A stretch of 64,000 nt of DNA from CAWKEY01 sp963696315 (GCA_963696315.1 CAVOJU010000003.1:41457-105456); one strand, 5' to 3'; shown: positions 18,444 to 28,671, counted from the first letter of the stretch. Notes: generated from the letters alone by a model not told the origin. Numbers and translations are program-made.

Positions 18444-19666
18444 TTAAGCGTTGTAACGCTGAAAAATCAGGGTGGCGTTAGTGCCGCCAAAACCGAAACT
18501 GTTCGACATGATCGTGTTCAAGGTGACATTATCCTCACGCTCGCGCACTATTGGAATGCCTGCTGCGCCGGGATCAAGCTGAGTAATGTTAGCCGAAGCG
18601 CTAAGAAAGTTTTCTTCCATCATTAACAGTGAATAAATCGCCTCATTAACACCGGCAGCGCCCAGGGCATGACCCGTCAATGACTTGGTGGAGCTGACCT
18701 TGGGTACATTGTCGGCGCCAAACACCGTGCGCAAGGCTTCCAGTTCTTTGGTATCGCCCACCGGGGTACTGGTGCCGTGCGCATTGATATAATCAATGTT
18801 GCCGTTGACGGTCGCCATGGCCTGCTGCATACAACGCACCGCGCCTTCACCCGAAGGTTGTACCATGTCATAGCCGTCAGATGTTGCTCCGTATCCGACC
18901 AGCTCGGCGTAGATTTTGGCGCCGCGCGCTTTGGCATGTTCCAGTTCTTCAATGACCAATACACCGCCGCCGCCGGAAATAACGAAACCGTCGCGGGTCT
19001 ACGTCATAAGGCCGTGATGCGGTGGCTCGGGGTGGCATTATATTTGGTTGATAAGGCGCCCATGGCATCAAATAACACGGACATGGTCCAGTGCACTTCT
19101 TCACCGCCACCGGCAAACACGATATCCTGTTTGCCCATCTGGATGAGCTCCATGGCATGTCCGATACAGTGGGCACTGGTGGCGCAGGCGGAGCTGATCG
19201 TGTAATTCACGCCCTTGATTTTGAAAGGTGTCGCCAGGCACGCGGTATTGGTGCTGGACATGCTTCTGGGCACCCGGTAAGGCCCAACGTGCTTAACGCC
19301 TTTTTCACGCAAAATATCTGCCGCTTCAACAATGTTTGCAGTTGAAGGCCCCCCCGAACCCATTACCAGACCGGTCCGGAAATTTGATACCTCTGCTGCA
19401 GCCAAGCCGGAATCATCAATGGCCTGTTGCATGGCAATATAGTTGAACGCTGCGCCGTCGCCCATGAAGCGTTTTATTTTGCGATCGATGAAAGCGTCCA
19501 GATCGATACTAATGGGCCCATGCACATGACTCCGAAAACCCAGCTCCTTATAAGTTTCAGCAAAAACGATTCCAGAACGACCTTGTTTTAGGGAATCGAC
19601 CACCTCATTTCGGTTATTTCCTATACTGGAAACAATGCCCAAACCGGTTACTACGACTCTTTTCAT
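18444..19666 (-). CDS. fabB: 3-oxoacyl-ACP synthase I FabB, interrupted by two frameshifts
   Basis: FabB elongates acyl-ACPs and, with FabA, makes unsaturated fatty acids. The first frame (19666-19004) opens MKRVVVTGLGIVSSIGNN and holds the active-site Cys in ISSACATSAHC. The last frame (18959-18444) holds the two active-site His residues in NAHGTSTPVGD and KSLTGHALGAAG and ends NSFGFGGTNATLIF. Between them, the expected linker ASRPYDVD is readable in the third frame at about 19010-19040. Two extra bases, one near a CCCC run at about 19040 and one in a CCC run at about 19008, explain the break. FabB is normally required for growth with FabA, so sequencing error is likelier than gene loss. It lies 10 bp after fabA. 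Confidence 0.9.
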
Positions 19667-19676
19667 TGCTCAAGCC

Positions 19677-20192
19677 TCAAAAATCTGCTGTGGATGTAAA
19701 TAAACCAACCCGTAAGTCGTTCGCCTCGTAAATAACTTTGCCATCGACGTCCATGGTGGCATCAGCGATCCCCATAACCAATTTACGCATAATCACTCTT
19801 TTTAAGTTAACTCGGTAAGTCACTTTTTTAGCGGTTGGCAGTACTTGTCCGGTGAATTTGACCTCACCTACGCCTAAAGCCCGTCCCTTACCGGGACCAC
19901 CCAGCCAGCATAGATAAAAACCAACCAGCTGCCACATGGCATCGAGGCCCAGGCACCCGGGCATAACGGGGTCGCCCTGAAAATGACAGGCGAAAAACCA
20001 TAAATCAGGAGTTATATCCAGCTCAGCAACGATCTCGCCCTTCCCATATGCGCCCCCTTCATCCGAGATATAGGTAATACGATCCATCATTAGCATGTTG
20101 GGTAAAGGCAATTGCGCATTTTTCGGCCCGTAGAGTTCACCCCTGCCGGACTTCAACAATTCTTCGCGCGTAAAACTATGCTGTTTCTCCAT
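19677..20192 (-). CDS. fabA: 3-hydroxydecanoyl-ACP dehydratase/isomerase FabA
   Basis: A 171-residue hot-dog-fold dehydratase that converts 3-hydroxydecanoyl-ACP to trans-2-decenoyl-ACP and isomerises it to cis-3, the branch point to unsaturated fatty acids. The catalytic His70 (FACHFQGDPVMPGC) and Asp84 (LGLDAMWQ) sit at the same numbers as in E. coli. The length and the conserved GKGRALGVGEVKFTGQV block agree with the family. The ATG at 20192 is used. fabB follows 10 bp downstream, giving the classical fabAB operon. Confidence 0.97.
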   Translation of the reverse strand: MEKQHSFTREELLKSGRGELYGPKNAQLPLPNMLMMDRITYISDEGGAYGKGEIVAELDITPDLWFFACHFQGDPVMPGCLGLDAMWQLVGFYLCWLGGPGKGRALGVGEVKFTGQVLPTAKKVTYRVNLKRVIMRKLVMGIADATMDVDGKVIYEANDLRVGLFTSTADF

Positions 20193-20272
20193 ACTATTCG
20201 GTACCTAAGTTAATTATTCTTATAATAAACTGCGCATTATCTAACAGACCCCGAAAAAAATCAGCTCAATTT

Positions 20273-22187
20273 TCAACCCGGCAACACATCACGCATCAAA
20301 TCTTTAATCCTGAACGCCTTCTTGTTTATACGCTGCTGATAAATCATGGCATACGAAAGTACAGACGACACATATTTTCTGGTTTCTTTAAATGGAATGG
20401 TCTCAATCCATATATCAGCAGGAACGCTTTCCAGACTTGGCAACCAACCGGTAACCCGCGCTGGCCCTGCATTGTAAGCTGCCGTTGCCAGAGCAAAATG
20501 ACCATTAAAGCGATTTAGCAACTGTTTGTAATAGTATGTCCCATATTTCACATTCACATCTGGGTTAAACAAACTATTGTCCGATTGCCATTGTTCATTG
20601 AGTTCCCGGGCAATCTGCTGACCTGTTTTCGGCATGATTTGCATTAAACCTCTGGCGCCTACCGGTGACTTGGCAGTCCTGTCAAACACGCTTTCCTGGC
20701 GAATCAGGCCAAAAACAAGGGCGGGGTCCAGGTTATGCTGATAAGCGTTATATTCAACCTCGCTTGTATAATTGACGGGAAAACGCAACGTCAAATCATC
20801 CCAATAATCCGCCTTAGCCAAGGTAAAAATGGCGATCTGATGCCATTGCCACTGCTGGGCCAATTTAGCGGCAGTCATCAGTTTGTCTTTGTCGAGTTTA
20901 TTGATCGCGAACCACCATTGCCTTTGCGCTTCTTCATCCCGGCCCAAGAATCTGAATTCCTGAATGACTTTGAAATCGGCTTCCCCTGCCAATGCTTCAA
21001 GTTGGTTGCCGGCAAGAAAAACCGGTTTATCGGCCAATTGATAAGGTTTGTTGATGTTGTCTGCAGCCATGAATCCGTAAAAACTTCTGTCCTGAGCAAG
21101 ACTGTTATAAACCGTTTGCGCCTGCGCCCCGTCGCCTGATTTAGCCAGGGCACGTGCCTAGCCAGTATTGCCACCTGGGCTGCTGCTTTTCTTCCGCAGT
21201 CAAACCGGCTAATGCCTCCGAAACATGCTGCCAGTTTTGCTCCAGCAGGGCGGCTCTTACTTTCCATTCTCTGACTGTCGCATCAACATCAAGCAAGCGA
21301 ATCAGACGACTGTAGGCGTTTTTATTTTTCTTGGCCGCCAGTGCCAGCGCCAGCCGCCGCTCGAGTTGCTGTTCGGTCGGGTTATCCAGGGTAAACAAAG
21401 GCTTTTGTTCGTCCCAGATCATCAGGGCCAACTCCAGATCTGACTTGGCCATCCGATCCACGCCATGGGCAAAAATGCGTCCCAACCGGCCGTCATGTCC
21501 TGACCAAAGACTCGGCTCTTGTATTAACGAAGGCTGTTTATGAACCCGCAACCACAGCTCGGCCATTGCCTGATCGCTGTCTGGCAGCAGGGGTTTAACA
21601 TATTCGGCTAATGGCAGATTATCTTTCTTGAGTGCTAATTCAAAGCGCTGCCAAATCAGATCCTGAGTAAAAATTGGCGACATGATTAAAGCAGATGTCA
21701 GCGAATCGCATTCTTTCGGCAGTGAATTGCCTACTGCCCACAAGCGCTTGGCTGCATTTAATGCCTCTTGCGCCTGGCCGGTCTTATACTTTGCCCAATA
21801 AAATTGACACTCAAGTGCCGCATTATTGCTTGCTTGATAATGCTGCATGAATTCTTGCCAACGCTGCTGTTCTGCAAGATAAGCCAACCATTTATGCCTT
21901 AACAGCCCGGCGTAGCGGCTGTCTTTGTGATCCGACAAGAAAGCCAGCACCTCGTCGGTTTGCGGCAAATTGTTTTTTAACCAGAGGTACTGCAAATAGG
22001 GATATAGCGGATAATCTCTTAAAGAAAAACTCAGATTTAAGAAAGCGCTGTCATTGCCCTGCTCGATCAGCTTTTCAGCCAGCAAAAAATCATTTCTTTG
22101 CTGATCCAGGCTATTACTGGATGCTGCACCTGGTGCAATCAGCAAACTACAGACCGCCCATATTGCAGGCCAGTATTTTATGTTCAT
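20273..22187 (-). CDS. slt: Soluble lytic murein transglycosylase Slt, one frameshift
   Basis: A periplasmic enzyme that cleaves MurNAc-GlcNAc bonds with formation of 1,6-anhydroMurNAc. The N terminus (22187) has a signal sequence ending PGAASS, followed by the helical superhelix domain. The C-terminal lysozyme-like domain has GLIRQESVFDRTAKSPVGA with the catalytic Glu, then ARGLMQIMP and ATAAYNAGPARV. The frame breaks near 21157: removing one G from the minus-strand CTAGGCAC restores WLARALAKSGDGAQA and joins both parts. The restored protein is about 637 residues, matching the 645 of E. coli Slt70. It diverges from the ABC exporter gene. Confidence 0.9.
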
Positions 22188-22272
22188 AGTTCCAACAACA
22201 CTTTATATTGATTCCTAAAGCTGTTTCTGACAGTTATAATTTAAAAAAACAACATCCCTAATATATTTATCC

Positions 22273-24076
22273 GTGCAAGCTAAAAATCCCTCACAACAAG
22301 CCAGTCAAGCTTATAGCTGGGATTATATCTATCAAATTGCTTTGGAGCATAAAAAAGAACTCATTTATGCCCATCTTGTTGCCATTCTGGCAACCGTTGC
22401 CAGCGTTCCAGTACCTTTGCTCATGCCGCTTCTGGTCGATGAGGTGCTGCTTAACAAGCCCGGCATCACCATTGCGGTGCTTAACGGGCTGTTTCCGGCG
22501 CAATGGCATACTCCCATCCTGTACATTTCTGCCGTTTTAGTGGCCAGCTTACTGCTGCGGATCATTGCGATTATTTTTAATATCATTCAGGCCCGGCAGT
22601 TTTCCTGCATTTCCAAAGACATCATCTTCCGCATTCGAAAAAACCTGCTTGGACATTTGCAAACAATTTCCATGTCCGAATACGAAAGCCTCGGCACCGG
22701 CACCGTGGTTACCTATTTGGTCAAGGATCTGGATACCATCGACAATTTTATCGGCAATACCGTCAGCAAGCTGCTGGTTGCCTGCCTGACCATTATTGGC
22801 ACTGCTGTCATTTTATTGTGGATGCACTGGCAATTGGGCCTGTTTATACTGTTATTAAATCCGGTGGTGATTTATTTCACCCGCGTGGTCGGCTCCCGTG
22901 TTAAAGACCTCAAGGCCAAGGAAAACTCCGCTTATGAAGTGTTTCAACAAGCCTTGACTGAAACCCTTGAAGCCATCAATCAAATTCGTGCCAGTAACCG
23001 CGAGCAGCATTACTGCCGGCAGTTAATTGAATCGGCCCGTGCCGTTAAGGAATATTCAACCGCCTTTGCCTGGAAAAGCGATGCCGCCACACGCCTGAGT
23101 TTCCTGGTGTTTCTATTCGGTTTTGATATTTTCCGCGCCTGCGCCATGCTCATGGTGTTTTATTCTGATCTGAGCATCGGTCAAATGCTCGCGGTATTCG
23201 GCTACCTCTGGTTTATGATGGCGCCGGTTCAGGAAGTCTTGAACATTCAATACGCGTTTTATGCGGCAAAAGCGGCCTTAACTCGAATCAACAAATTGAA
23301 TGCGCTCAAACAGGAGCCGCATTATCCGCATCTTGAAAATCCGTTTTTGCACAAAAAAACTGTCTCCATCCAGGTGGATAACCTGCACTTCAGTTATAAA
23401 GATGAAAAAATTCTCAACGGCATTCAATTAAAAATCAAAGCGGGAGAGAAAGTTGCCCTGGTCGGCGCCAGCGGCGGCGGCAAATCGACCCTGGTACAAA
23501 CCTTGATCGGGTTGTATCCGCCCAATGACGGGCATATCTATTTTGACGGCGTGGCTATTGAACGCATAGGCCTTGAAGTAGTCAGAGAAAATGTCGTCAC
23601 TGTACTCCAGCATCCTATCCTCTTTAACGACACGATCCGGGCCAATCTGACCTTAGGCCGGCCGGCAACCGATGCGGCCTTATGGAATGCCCTGACTATC
23701 GCCCAGTTAAAAGACACCGTTAAAGATCTGGAGCAAGGTTTGGATACTATCGTCGGCCGCCTGGGCATGCGGCTTTCCGGCGGCCAGCGTCAGCGCATGG
23801 CCATAGCCCGGATGATAGTCGCCAATCCCAAGGTTGTGATACTGGATGAGGCGACCTCGGCTCTGGATAGTGCAACGGAATATAAATTACACCAGGCGCT
23901 CTCGCATTTTTTGAAAGGCCGCACAACCATCATCATCGCCCATCGCCTGAGCGCCGTTAAACAAGCTGATCATGTGTATGTCTTTGAAGCAAGGCGGTAT
24001 TTGCGAACATGGCCAGCATGAAGCTTTAATCAATCAAAAAGGCCTCTATGCCAAACTTTATGGCGAGTATCAGTAA
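22273..24076 (+). CDS. ABC exporter, fused permease-ATPase, C-terminal frameshift
   Basis: A half-size type I ABC exporter of about 600 residues. The N-terminal half has about six transmembrane helices (for example HLVAILATVASVPVPLLMPL). The ATPase has Walker A GASGGGKST, signature LSGGQRQRMAIARM, Walker B VVILDEATSALD and the H-loop IIAHRLSA. The uninterrupted frame ends at 24021 in non-homologous residues. Dropping one G at about 23988 gives VFEQGGICEHGQHEALI and then LYGEYQ with a stop at 24076, the expected family ending. The start is a GTG at 22273 with no good ribosome site. Substrate unknown; it could be a lipid or small-molecule exporter. It is divergent from slt and 2 bp before the PHP gene. 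Confidence 0.88.
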
Positions 24077-24078
24077 TC

Positions 24079-25077
24079 ATGGCTGAGCTCTATGACTTAC
24101 ACTCTCACTCTACAGCCTCTGATGGGGTATTGACGCCCAGGGAATTGGTGCAGCGTGCCCATGAGCAAGGGGTGACAGCGCTGGCCTTGACTGATCATGA
24201 CTGCACGGCCGGACTCCAGGAGGCGCAGACCGGCGCTGCGGCAACAGGGATGCGCTTAATACCCGGCATCGAGCTCTCAACCAGCTGGCAGGGCAAATGC
24301 CTGCACATTGTCGGCCTGGACATTGATCCTGCTTATCCACCGCTAGCAGAAGCCAGCCATAATCTGCAAGCCACTCGCCTGCAACGCGCGGAAAAAATTG
24401 CTTACAAACTGGAACAAAAACGTATTCCCGGCGCGCTTCAGGCTGTCATGCACGCTGCCGGAGACGGCATGATCACACGCACCCATTTTGCCGATTTTCT
24501 CCTGGCACAACATCATGTGTCCAGCCAGCAGGAAGCCTTTGATCGCTATCTTGGCCAGGGCAAACCTGCTTATGTGGCTACCGAGTGGGCGGAACTGGCG
24601 CTGGCAATCAGCTGGATCACCGAGTCCGGCGGTATCGCCGTATTGGCGCATCCCTTGCGTTACAAGCTCACCGCCAACTGGATGAAACGCTTATTGACAG
24701 CCTTTAAAGCAGCCGGCGGCCAGGGTATTGAAGTGGTGACCGGCAGAAACAGCAACGATGAAATCAGGTTGGTGGCAAACTATGCCAAGCAATTTGGTCT
24801 GGCCGGTTCCATGGGTTCGGATTTTCACAGTCCGGCCAACCAATGGGTCGAATTAGGCAGGCTGGCGCCCATGCCTGAAAGCATTACGCCGGTCTGGGAG
24901 CTGTTCACAATTAGTCTCTATGCGGTCAGGTCGTCAGCAGCCACATCGTCATTGACCCCGTTTCAAAAACTGCCGTATGATGAAAGCCCCGCATTCATTG
25001 CTGTGACGTCATGGGACAAGAAATCTCTCAATCAAAATTTGATGAAGGCGACTTTGAGCGCTTTCATCAGAAACTAA
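24079..25077 (+). CDS. PHP-domain phosphoesterase (YciV/RNase AM-like), 3' end doubtful
   Basis: A polymerase-and-histidinol-phosphatase family hydrolase. The metal-binding motifs are present: DLHSHSTASDG at the N terminus, LTDHDC, GIELST, VLAHPLRY and MGSDFHSP. E. coli YciV acts as a 5'-3' exonuclease on RNA and on 3',5'-nucleotide bisphosphates. Homology ends at TPVWELF near 24905. The frame then continues 57 codons with no similarity and runs 66 bp into the next gene. An adjacent frame reads a stop at 24912-24914, so loss of one base near 24903 probably removed the true end at about 278 residues. A good promoter for the next gene lies inside the extra part, supporting this. Confidence 0.85.
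   Translation: MAELYDLHSHSTASDGVLTPRELVQRAHEQGVTALALTDHDCTAGLQEAQTGAAATGMRLIPGIELSTSWQGKCLHIVGLDIDPAYPPLAEASHNLQATRLQRAEKIAYKLEQKRIPGALQAVMHAAGDGMITRTHFADFLLAQHHVSSQQEAFDRYLGQGKPAYVATEWAELALAISWITESGGIAVLAHPLRYKLTANWMKRLLTAFKAAGGQGIEVVTGRNSNDEIRLVANYAKQFGLAGSMGSDFHSPANQWVELGRLAPMPESITPVWELFTISLYAVRSSAATSSLTPFQKLPYDESPAFIAVTSWDKKSLNQNLMKATLSAFIRN
24952..24981 (+). promoter_or_regulatory. Sigma-70-type promoter for the ligase operon
   Basis: TTGACC (24952-24957) and TATGAT (24976-24981) are separated by 18 bp, 30 bp upstream of the ATG at 25011. Both hexamers are close to consensus. It would start the ligase-deacylase-YcgN operon. Confidence 0.55.
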
Positions 25078-26441
25078 AGCAAGAGACATGCTTGCTGAAC
25101 CGGTTGATTGAGCAAAAAGTCTGCTCAAACCGGAGTCCCGTAGCCGGTTTTGAGATAGAGGCATGGCTCATTGATGACAACATGCGCCCGCTGCCCATTA
25201 ATGAGCATTTTCTGGCTACGCTTGATGATCCGCTGGCCTCGGCTGAACTTGCCAAATTCAATATAGAATTCAACTGCCATCCGGCCCCCTTAGCGGACCG
25301 TGTGTTCAGTGGCTTGCATCTGCAATTGCAGACGATCTGGGATAAAGCGCTTCACCACGCGGAAACGCTGAACAGTAAAATCGTCATGATTGGTATCCTG
25401 CCAACCCTGCAACAGGCCGATTTACATCTGGGCAATATGTCAGATCTGCACCGGTATCGGGCACTCAATGAACAGATTCTCCATTCCCGCGGCAAACCGA
25501 TACATATCGACATTCAAGGCGTGGAACATCTGAAATTTGATCATGAAGACGTCATGCTGGAGGCGGCTACCACTTCCTTTCAAACCCACATCCAGTTGCC
25601 GTTGCCCATTGCCCATCATTTTTACAATGCCGCCATCATTGCCTCGGCGCCTATGGCCGGATTGTGCGCCAACGCACCCTTCTTGTTCGGCAAAGAACTC
25701 TGGCATGAGACGCGGATACCTCTATTCGAGCAGGCCATTGAAACGGGAGGATATGGGGGCGTAGCTCACGGACCACTGAAACGGGTGAGTTTTGGTTCCG
25801 GTTACGCAAGACACTCCATCATTGAATGCTTCGAGGAAAATCTCGTTCATTTCCCGATATTGTTGCCCGTCACGCAAAATTCCGCTCCCGAACACTTTGA
25901 GCATTTGCGTTTGCACAACGGCACCATATGGCGCTGGAACCGGCCTTTAATTGGTTTTGATCCCGACGGCACGCCGCATATCAGGATAGAACATCGTGTG
26001 CCCGCTGCCGGGCCGACAGTGATCGACACCATCGCGAACGCTGCATTTTATTATGGTCTTGCCCAGGCTATTTGTACTGAAATTATCAATAGAGGCCTGC
26101 CGTTGCCCTTCGCTCAAGCCAAAGACAATTTTTATCAAGCCGCCCGTCATGGCCTGGATGCTCATATCATTTGGTTCGACGGCAGCAAACAACGCCTGCA
26201 CCATTTGCTCAAGTCGGAACTGCTGCCCAGGGCAATTTCAGGTTTAAAATCCCTGGGTGTTTACGATACCGAAATTGATGCCTATTTGGACATCATCAGG
26301 CAACGCATAGACAACAAACAAAATGGCTGTCAATGGCAGCAGCAAAGCATCAAGAATCATCATGATTTCTCAGGCATGACGGAAAACTACTTAAAAAATC
26401 AAAATACCGGTAACCCGGTTAGTGAATGGAAGTTGATGTGA
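25011..26441 (+). CDS. Glutamate-cysteine ligase family (GCS2/YbdK-like) protein
   Basis: A 476-residue carboxylate-amine ligase of the GCS2 superfamily. It shows the early catalytic block PVAGFEIEAWLIDD, the core NIEFNCHPAPLA with metal-binding Glu and a later PHIRIEHRVPAAGPTVIDT. This family forms gamma-glutamyl bonds by way of gamma-glutamyl phosphate. YbdK-type members have weak glutamate-cysteine ligase activity in vitro and unknown natural substrates. It overlaps the deacylase gene by 16 bp, indicating tight coupling, so ligation and later hydrolysis of the same kind of product is plausible (inference). Confidence 0.85.
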   Translation: MGQEISQSKFDEGDFERFHQKLKQETCLLNRLIEQKVCSNRSPVAGFEIEAWLIDDNMRPLPINEHFLATLDDPLASAELAKFNIEFNCHPAPLADRVFSGLHLQLQTIWDKALHHAETLNSKIVMIGILPTLQQADLHLGNMSDLHRYRALNEQILHSRGKPIHIDIQGVEHLKFDHEDVMLEAATTSFQTHIQLPLPIAHHFYNAAIIASAPMAGLCANAPFLFGKELWHETRIPLFEQAIETGGYGGVAHGPLKRVSFGSGYARHSIIECFEENLVHFPILLPVTQNSAPEHFEHLRLHNGTIWRWNRPLIGFDPDGTPHIRIEHRVPAAGPTVIDTIANAAFYYGLAQAICTEIINRGLPLPFAQAKDNFYQAARHGLDAHIIWFDGSKQRLHHLLKSELLPRAISGLKSLGVYDTEIDAYLDIIRQRIDNKQNGCQWQQQSIKNHHDFSGMTENYLKNQNTGNPVSEWKLM

Positions 26442-27454
26442 ACGCAATGCAGCTTAATCAATTGGAGTACTTGCCTGAAGGTCTGTTGGCAGCAAGCTCA
26501 ACAGCGTTACACACTATTTTGCCTCAACCGACCCTGATCCATTTAAAAGGCAAACATGCAGACCCGCTGTTTGTTTCGGTATTGTTGCATGGCAATGAAC
26601 CGACCGGATTCATGGCCGTCCAGCGGCTGCTGCAAAAATTTCAAAACAGGGAGTTGCCGCGCTCCTTGTCAGTATTTTTGGGCAATATCAAAGCCGCCAG
26701 CCAAGGCTTAAGAAGACTGGACGAGCAGCCGGATTATAATCGTATCTGGCCCGGTACCGAAGTAGCGGAATGCCCTGAAACGGAGATGGCCAAAGAAATT
26801 GTTTCGGTGATGAAAAAACGCCAGGTTTTTGCCAGTGTTGACATCCACAACAATACCGGACTTAATCCGCATTACGCCTGCATCAATCAGCTTGATAACC
26901 ACAACCTGCAATTGGCGTCTTTATTCGGGCGGCTGATTGTCTATTTCATCCGCCCTAAAGGCGTTCAATCCGCCGCATTTGCTAAAATATGCCCGGCAGT
27001 TACCCTTGAATGCGGCCGCCCCGGCCAACAACACGGCGTTGAACACGCCTTCGAATTCCTGAACAGCTGCCTGCACCTTGCCGAATTGCCGCAACATCAA
27101 ATTCTGCCTCAGGATATTGATCTTTTTCATACCGTCGCCCAGATCAAGATCGATGAAAAGGTCAATTTCAGCTTCACCCAGCCCGATACTGATTTGCTGC
27201 TTAATCATGACCTTGAGCGCATGAACTTTACCGAAATTCCTCCGGGAACCGTCCTGGGGACGTCAAAAAACAGCCAGCAAATGCCGCTCATCGCTCAGGA
27301 TGAATACGGCAATGATGTCACTACTGACTTTTTCACCGTTCAAAACGGTGATTTGCAAATAAACCGCCACACCATGCCCTCCATGTTAACACTGGATGAG
27401 CGTATCATCAGACAGGATTGCCTGTGCTACTTAATGGAAAGAATACATTTATGA
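26426..27454 (+). CDS. Succinylglutamate desuccinylase/aspartoacylase (AstE-like) family protein
   Basis: A 342-residue zinc carboxypeptidase-fold deacylase of the M14/AstE-AspA group. Zinc-binding residues lie in SVLLHGNEPTG (H-x2-E) and in VDIHNNTG (His), and the later TLECGRPG carries the catalytic Glu. AstE removes succinate from N-succinylglutamate, and aspartoacylase removes acetate from N-acetylaspartate; no arginine-succinyltransferase genes are near, so the substrate is unknown. The reading frame begins 16 bp inside the preceding ligase gene. It overlaps the YcgN-type gene by 4 bp (ATGA). Confidence 0.85.
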   Translation: MEVDVNAMQLNQLEYLPEGLLAASSTALHTILPQPTLIHLKGKHADPLFVSVLLHGNEPTGFMAVQRLLQKFQNRELPRSLSVFLGNIKAASQGLRRLDEQPDYNRIWPGTEVAECPETEMAKEIVSVMKKRQVFASVDIHNNTGLNPHYACINQLDNHNLQLASLFGRLIVYFIRPKGVQSAAFAKICPAVTLECGRPGQQHGVEHAFEFLNSCLHLAELPQHQILPQDIDLFHTVAQIKIDEKVNFSFTQPDTDLLLNHDLERMNFTEIPPGTVLGTSKNSQQMPLIAQDEYGNDVTTDFFTVQNGDLQINRHTMPSMLTLDERIIRQDCLCYLMERIHL

Positions 27455-27879
27455 GCTTTTGGAAAACCAAGACTTTAGCCGAAATGACCACCGCAGAATG
27501 GGAGTCCTTATGTGATAACTGCGGCAAATGCTGCCTGAACAAGCTCGAAGATGAAGATACCGGAGACATCTTTTTCACCAGCGTGGTCTGTAATCTCATC
27601 GATCTGAATACTTGCCGCTGCACCCGCTATGCTGAGCGCACTACACTGGTCCCCGAGTGCATCGACTTGAAGCAGCATGACTTCGCCGAATATACCTGGC
27701 TGCCCTCTACCTGCGCTTACCGGCTATTGACTGACGGCAACGAACTGCCCTCCTGGCACCCGCTGATAACGGGCGACCCGGAGAGCGTTAAAGAAGCAGG
27801 CGTTTCAATCAGCAGCTATGCGATGAAAGAATCTGAAGTGGAGGATCTGGAGGATCATATTATTGAATGGCTGGACTGA
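27451..27879 (+). CDS. YcgN family cysteine-cluster protein (UPF0260)
   Basis: A 142-residue protein of the YcgN/UPF0260 family. The eight or so conserved cysteines include CDNCGKCCLNKL near the N terminus, VVCNLID, CRCTRY, PEC and STCAYR. These suggest an iron-sulphur or zinc site, but function is unknown. The start is the ATG at 27451, which overlaps the deacylase stop as ATGA; an upstream alternative start in the same frame is less likely. It ends in an acidic tail typical of the family. Confidence 0.92.
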   Translation: MSFWKTKTLAEMTTAEWESLCDNCGKCCLNKLEDEDTGDIFFTSVVCNLIDLNTCRCTRYAERTTLVPECIDLKQHDFAEYTWLPSTCAYRLLTDGNELPSWHPLITGDPESVKEAGVSISSYAMKESEVEDLEDHIIEWLD

Positions 27880-27952
27880 TGACGTTAAACCGCATTGTAC
27901 GGGCCAAAAAGCGATTAAAAATAATACGATGTTAACCTTCCAGGGAATCAAA

Positions 27953-28600
27953 ATGAAATTCAGCAGTTATTCGGGAAAAATCAGTCAACGGATCATTTTA
28001 CCGCTATTGCTTTTTTCTCCTTTGCACGTGTTGGCTGCGGCCGACAACTGGAGCTATGAACAAAAGCGGGATAACTTAAGCAATCTCAATTACAGCTTTG
28101 CCAGATCGCCTCTGCCCCCGCGTGCGCTCTATGACAACATCAGAATGGAAATGGTTTGTAAGAACAATGTTTTGCAAGCAGTTGTCGATGCCGGCAGCTT
28201 GATCACCTCACAAGGCCGATCATTTAAGTTTGAATATCAGATCGACAACAATGCGCCTGTCAATATAGAAATGAGGACTTTCAAAGACTCGAAGCGCAGA
28301 GGTTATTCGGAAGAGCATGCCAAACGCATCGCTGCTGATATGCTGACGGGGCAATCCATATTCATTCGTGTCAGCACCCTGTTGGGCAGCGTCCTGTCCG
28401 GCAAAATTTCTTTGGAAAATGCGGCCGAATCCATTCAGCGGGTCCTGTCCGATTGCGCTATCACGCCATCTGCCAGCGAGCCCGGCGAACAGCCTGCCTA
28501 CACCCTGACCGATTTTGAAGAGGATTTTAATAAACTGGCGCCCGCACAGCAGCAACAGGTGCTGGATCGCATCAATAAAATCATGATGGAGATGCGATAA
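27953..28600 (+). CDS. Hypothetical secreted protein
   Basis: A 215-residue protein not recognised. The N terminus is a good signal sequence (basic, then IILPLLLFSPLHVLAAA). The mature part has a single conserved-looking Cys pair (VCKNN and SDCAI), an AESIQRVLSDC segment and a C-terminal helical stretch rich in Gln and Met. The ATG at 27953 follows AGGGA at 7 bases, which is better than in-frame starts further upstream. It is probably periplasmic. It is the last + strand gene before the convergent restriction locus. Confidence 0.7.
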   Translation: MKFSSYSGKISQRIILPLLLFSPLHVLAAADNWSYEQKRDNLSNLNYSFARSPLPPRALYDNIRMEMVCKNNVLQAVVDAGSLITSQGRSFKFEYQIDNNAPVNIEMRTFKDSKRRGYSEEHAKRIAADMLTGQSIFIRVSTLLGSVLSGKISLENAAESIQRVLSDCAITPSASEPGEQPAYTLTDFEEDFNKLAPAQQQQVLDRINKIMMEMR

Positions 28601-28671
28601 CAAGCGTCATGGCCGGGCTTCATTATCTCAACCCATCAACTGAATATCCGCCACCGCCGAAATACTATTTT

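Noticed and set aside
18960..19060. Programmed ribosomal frameshifting in fabB
   Set aside because: Two separate shifts in 35 bp without a slippery heptamer or downstream stem is not a known programmed design; indels in C-runs explain it better.
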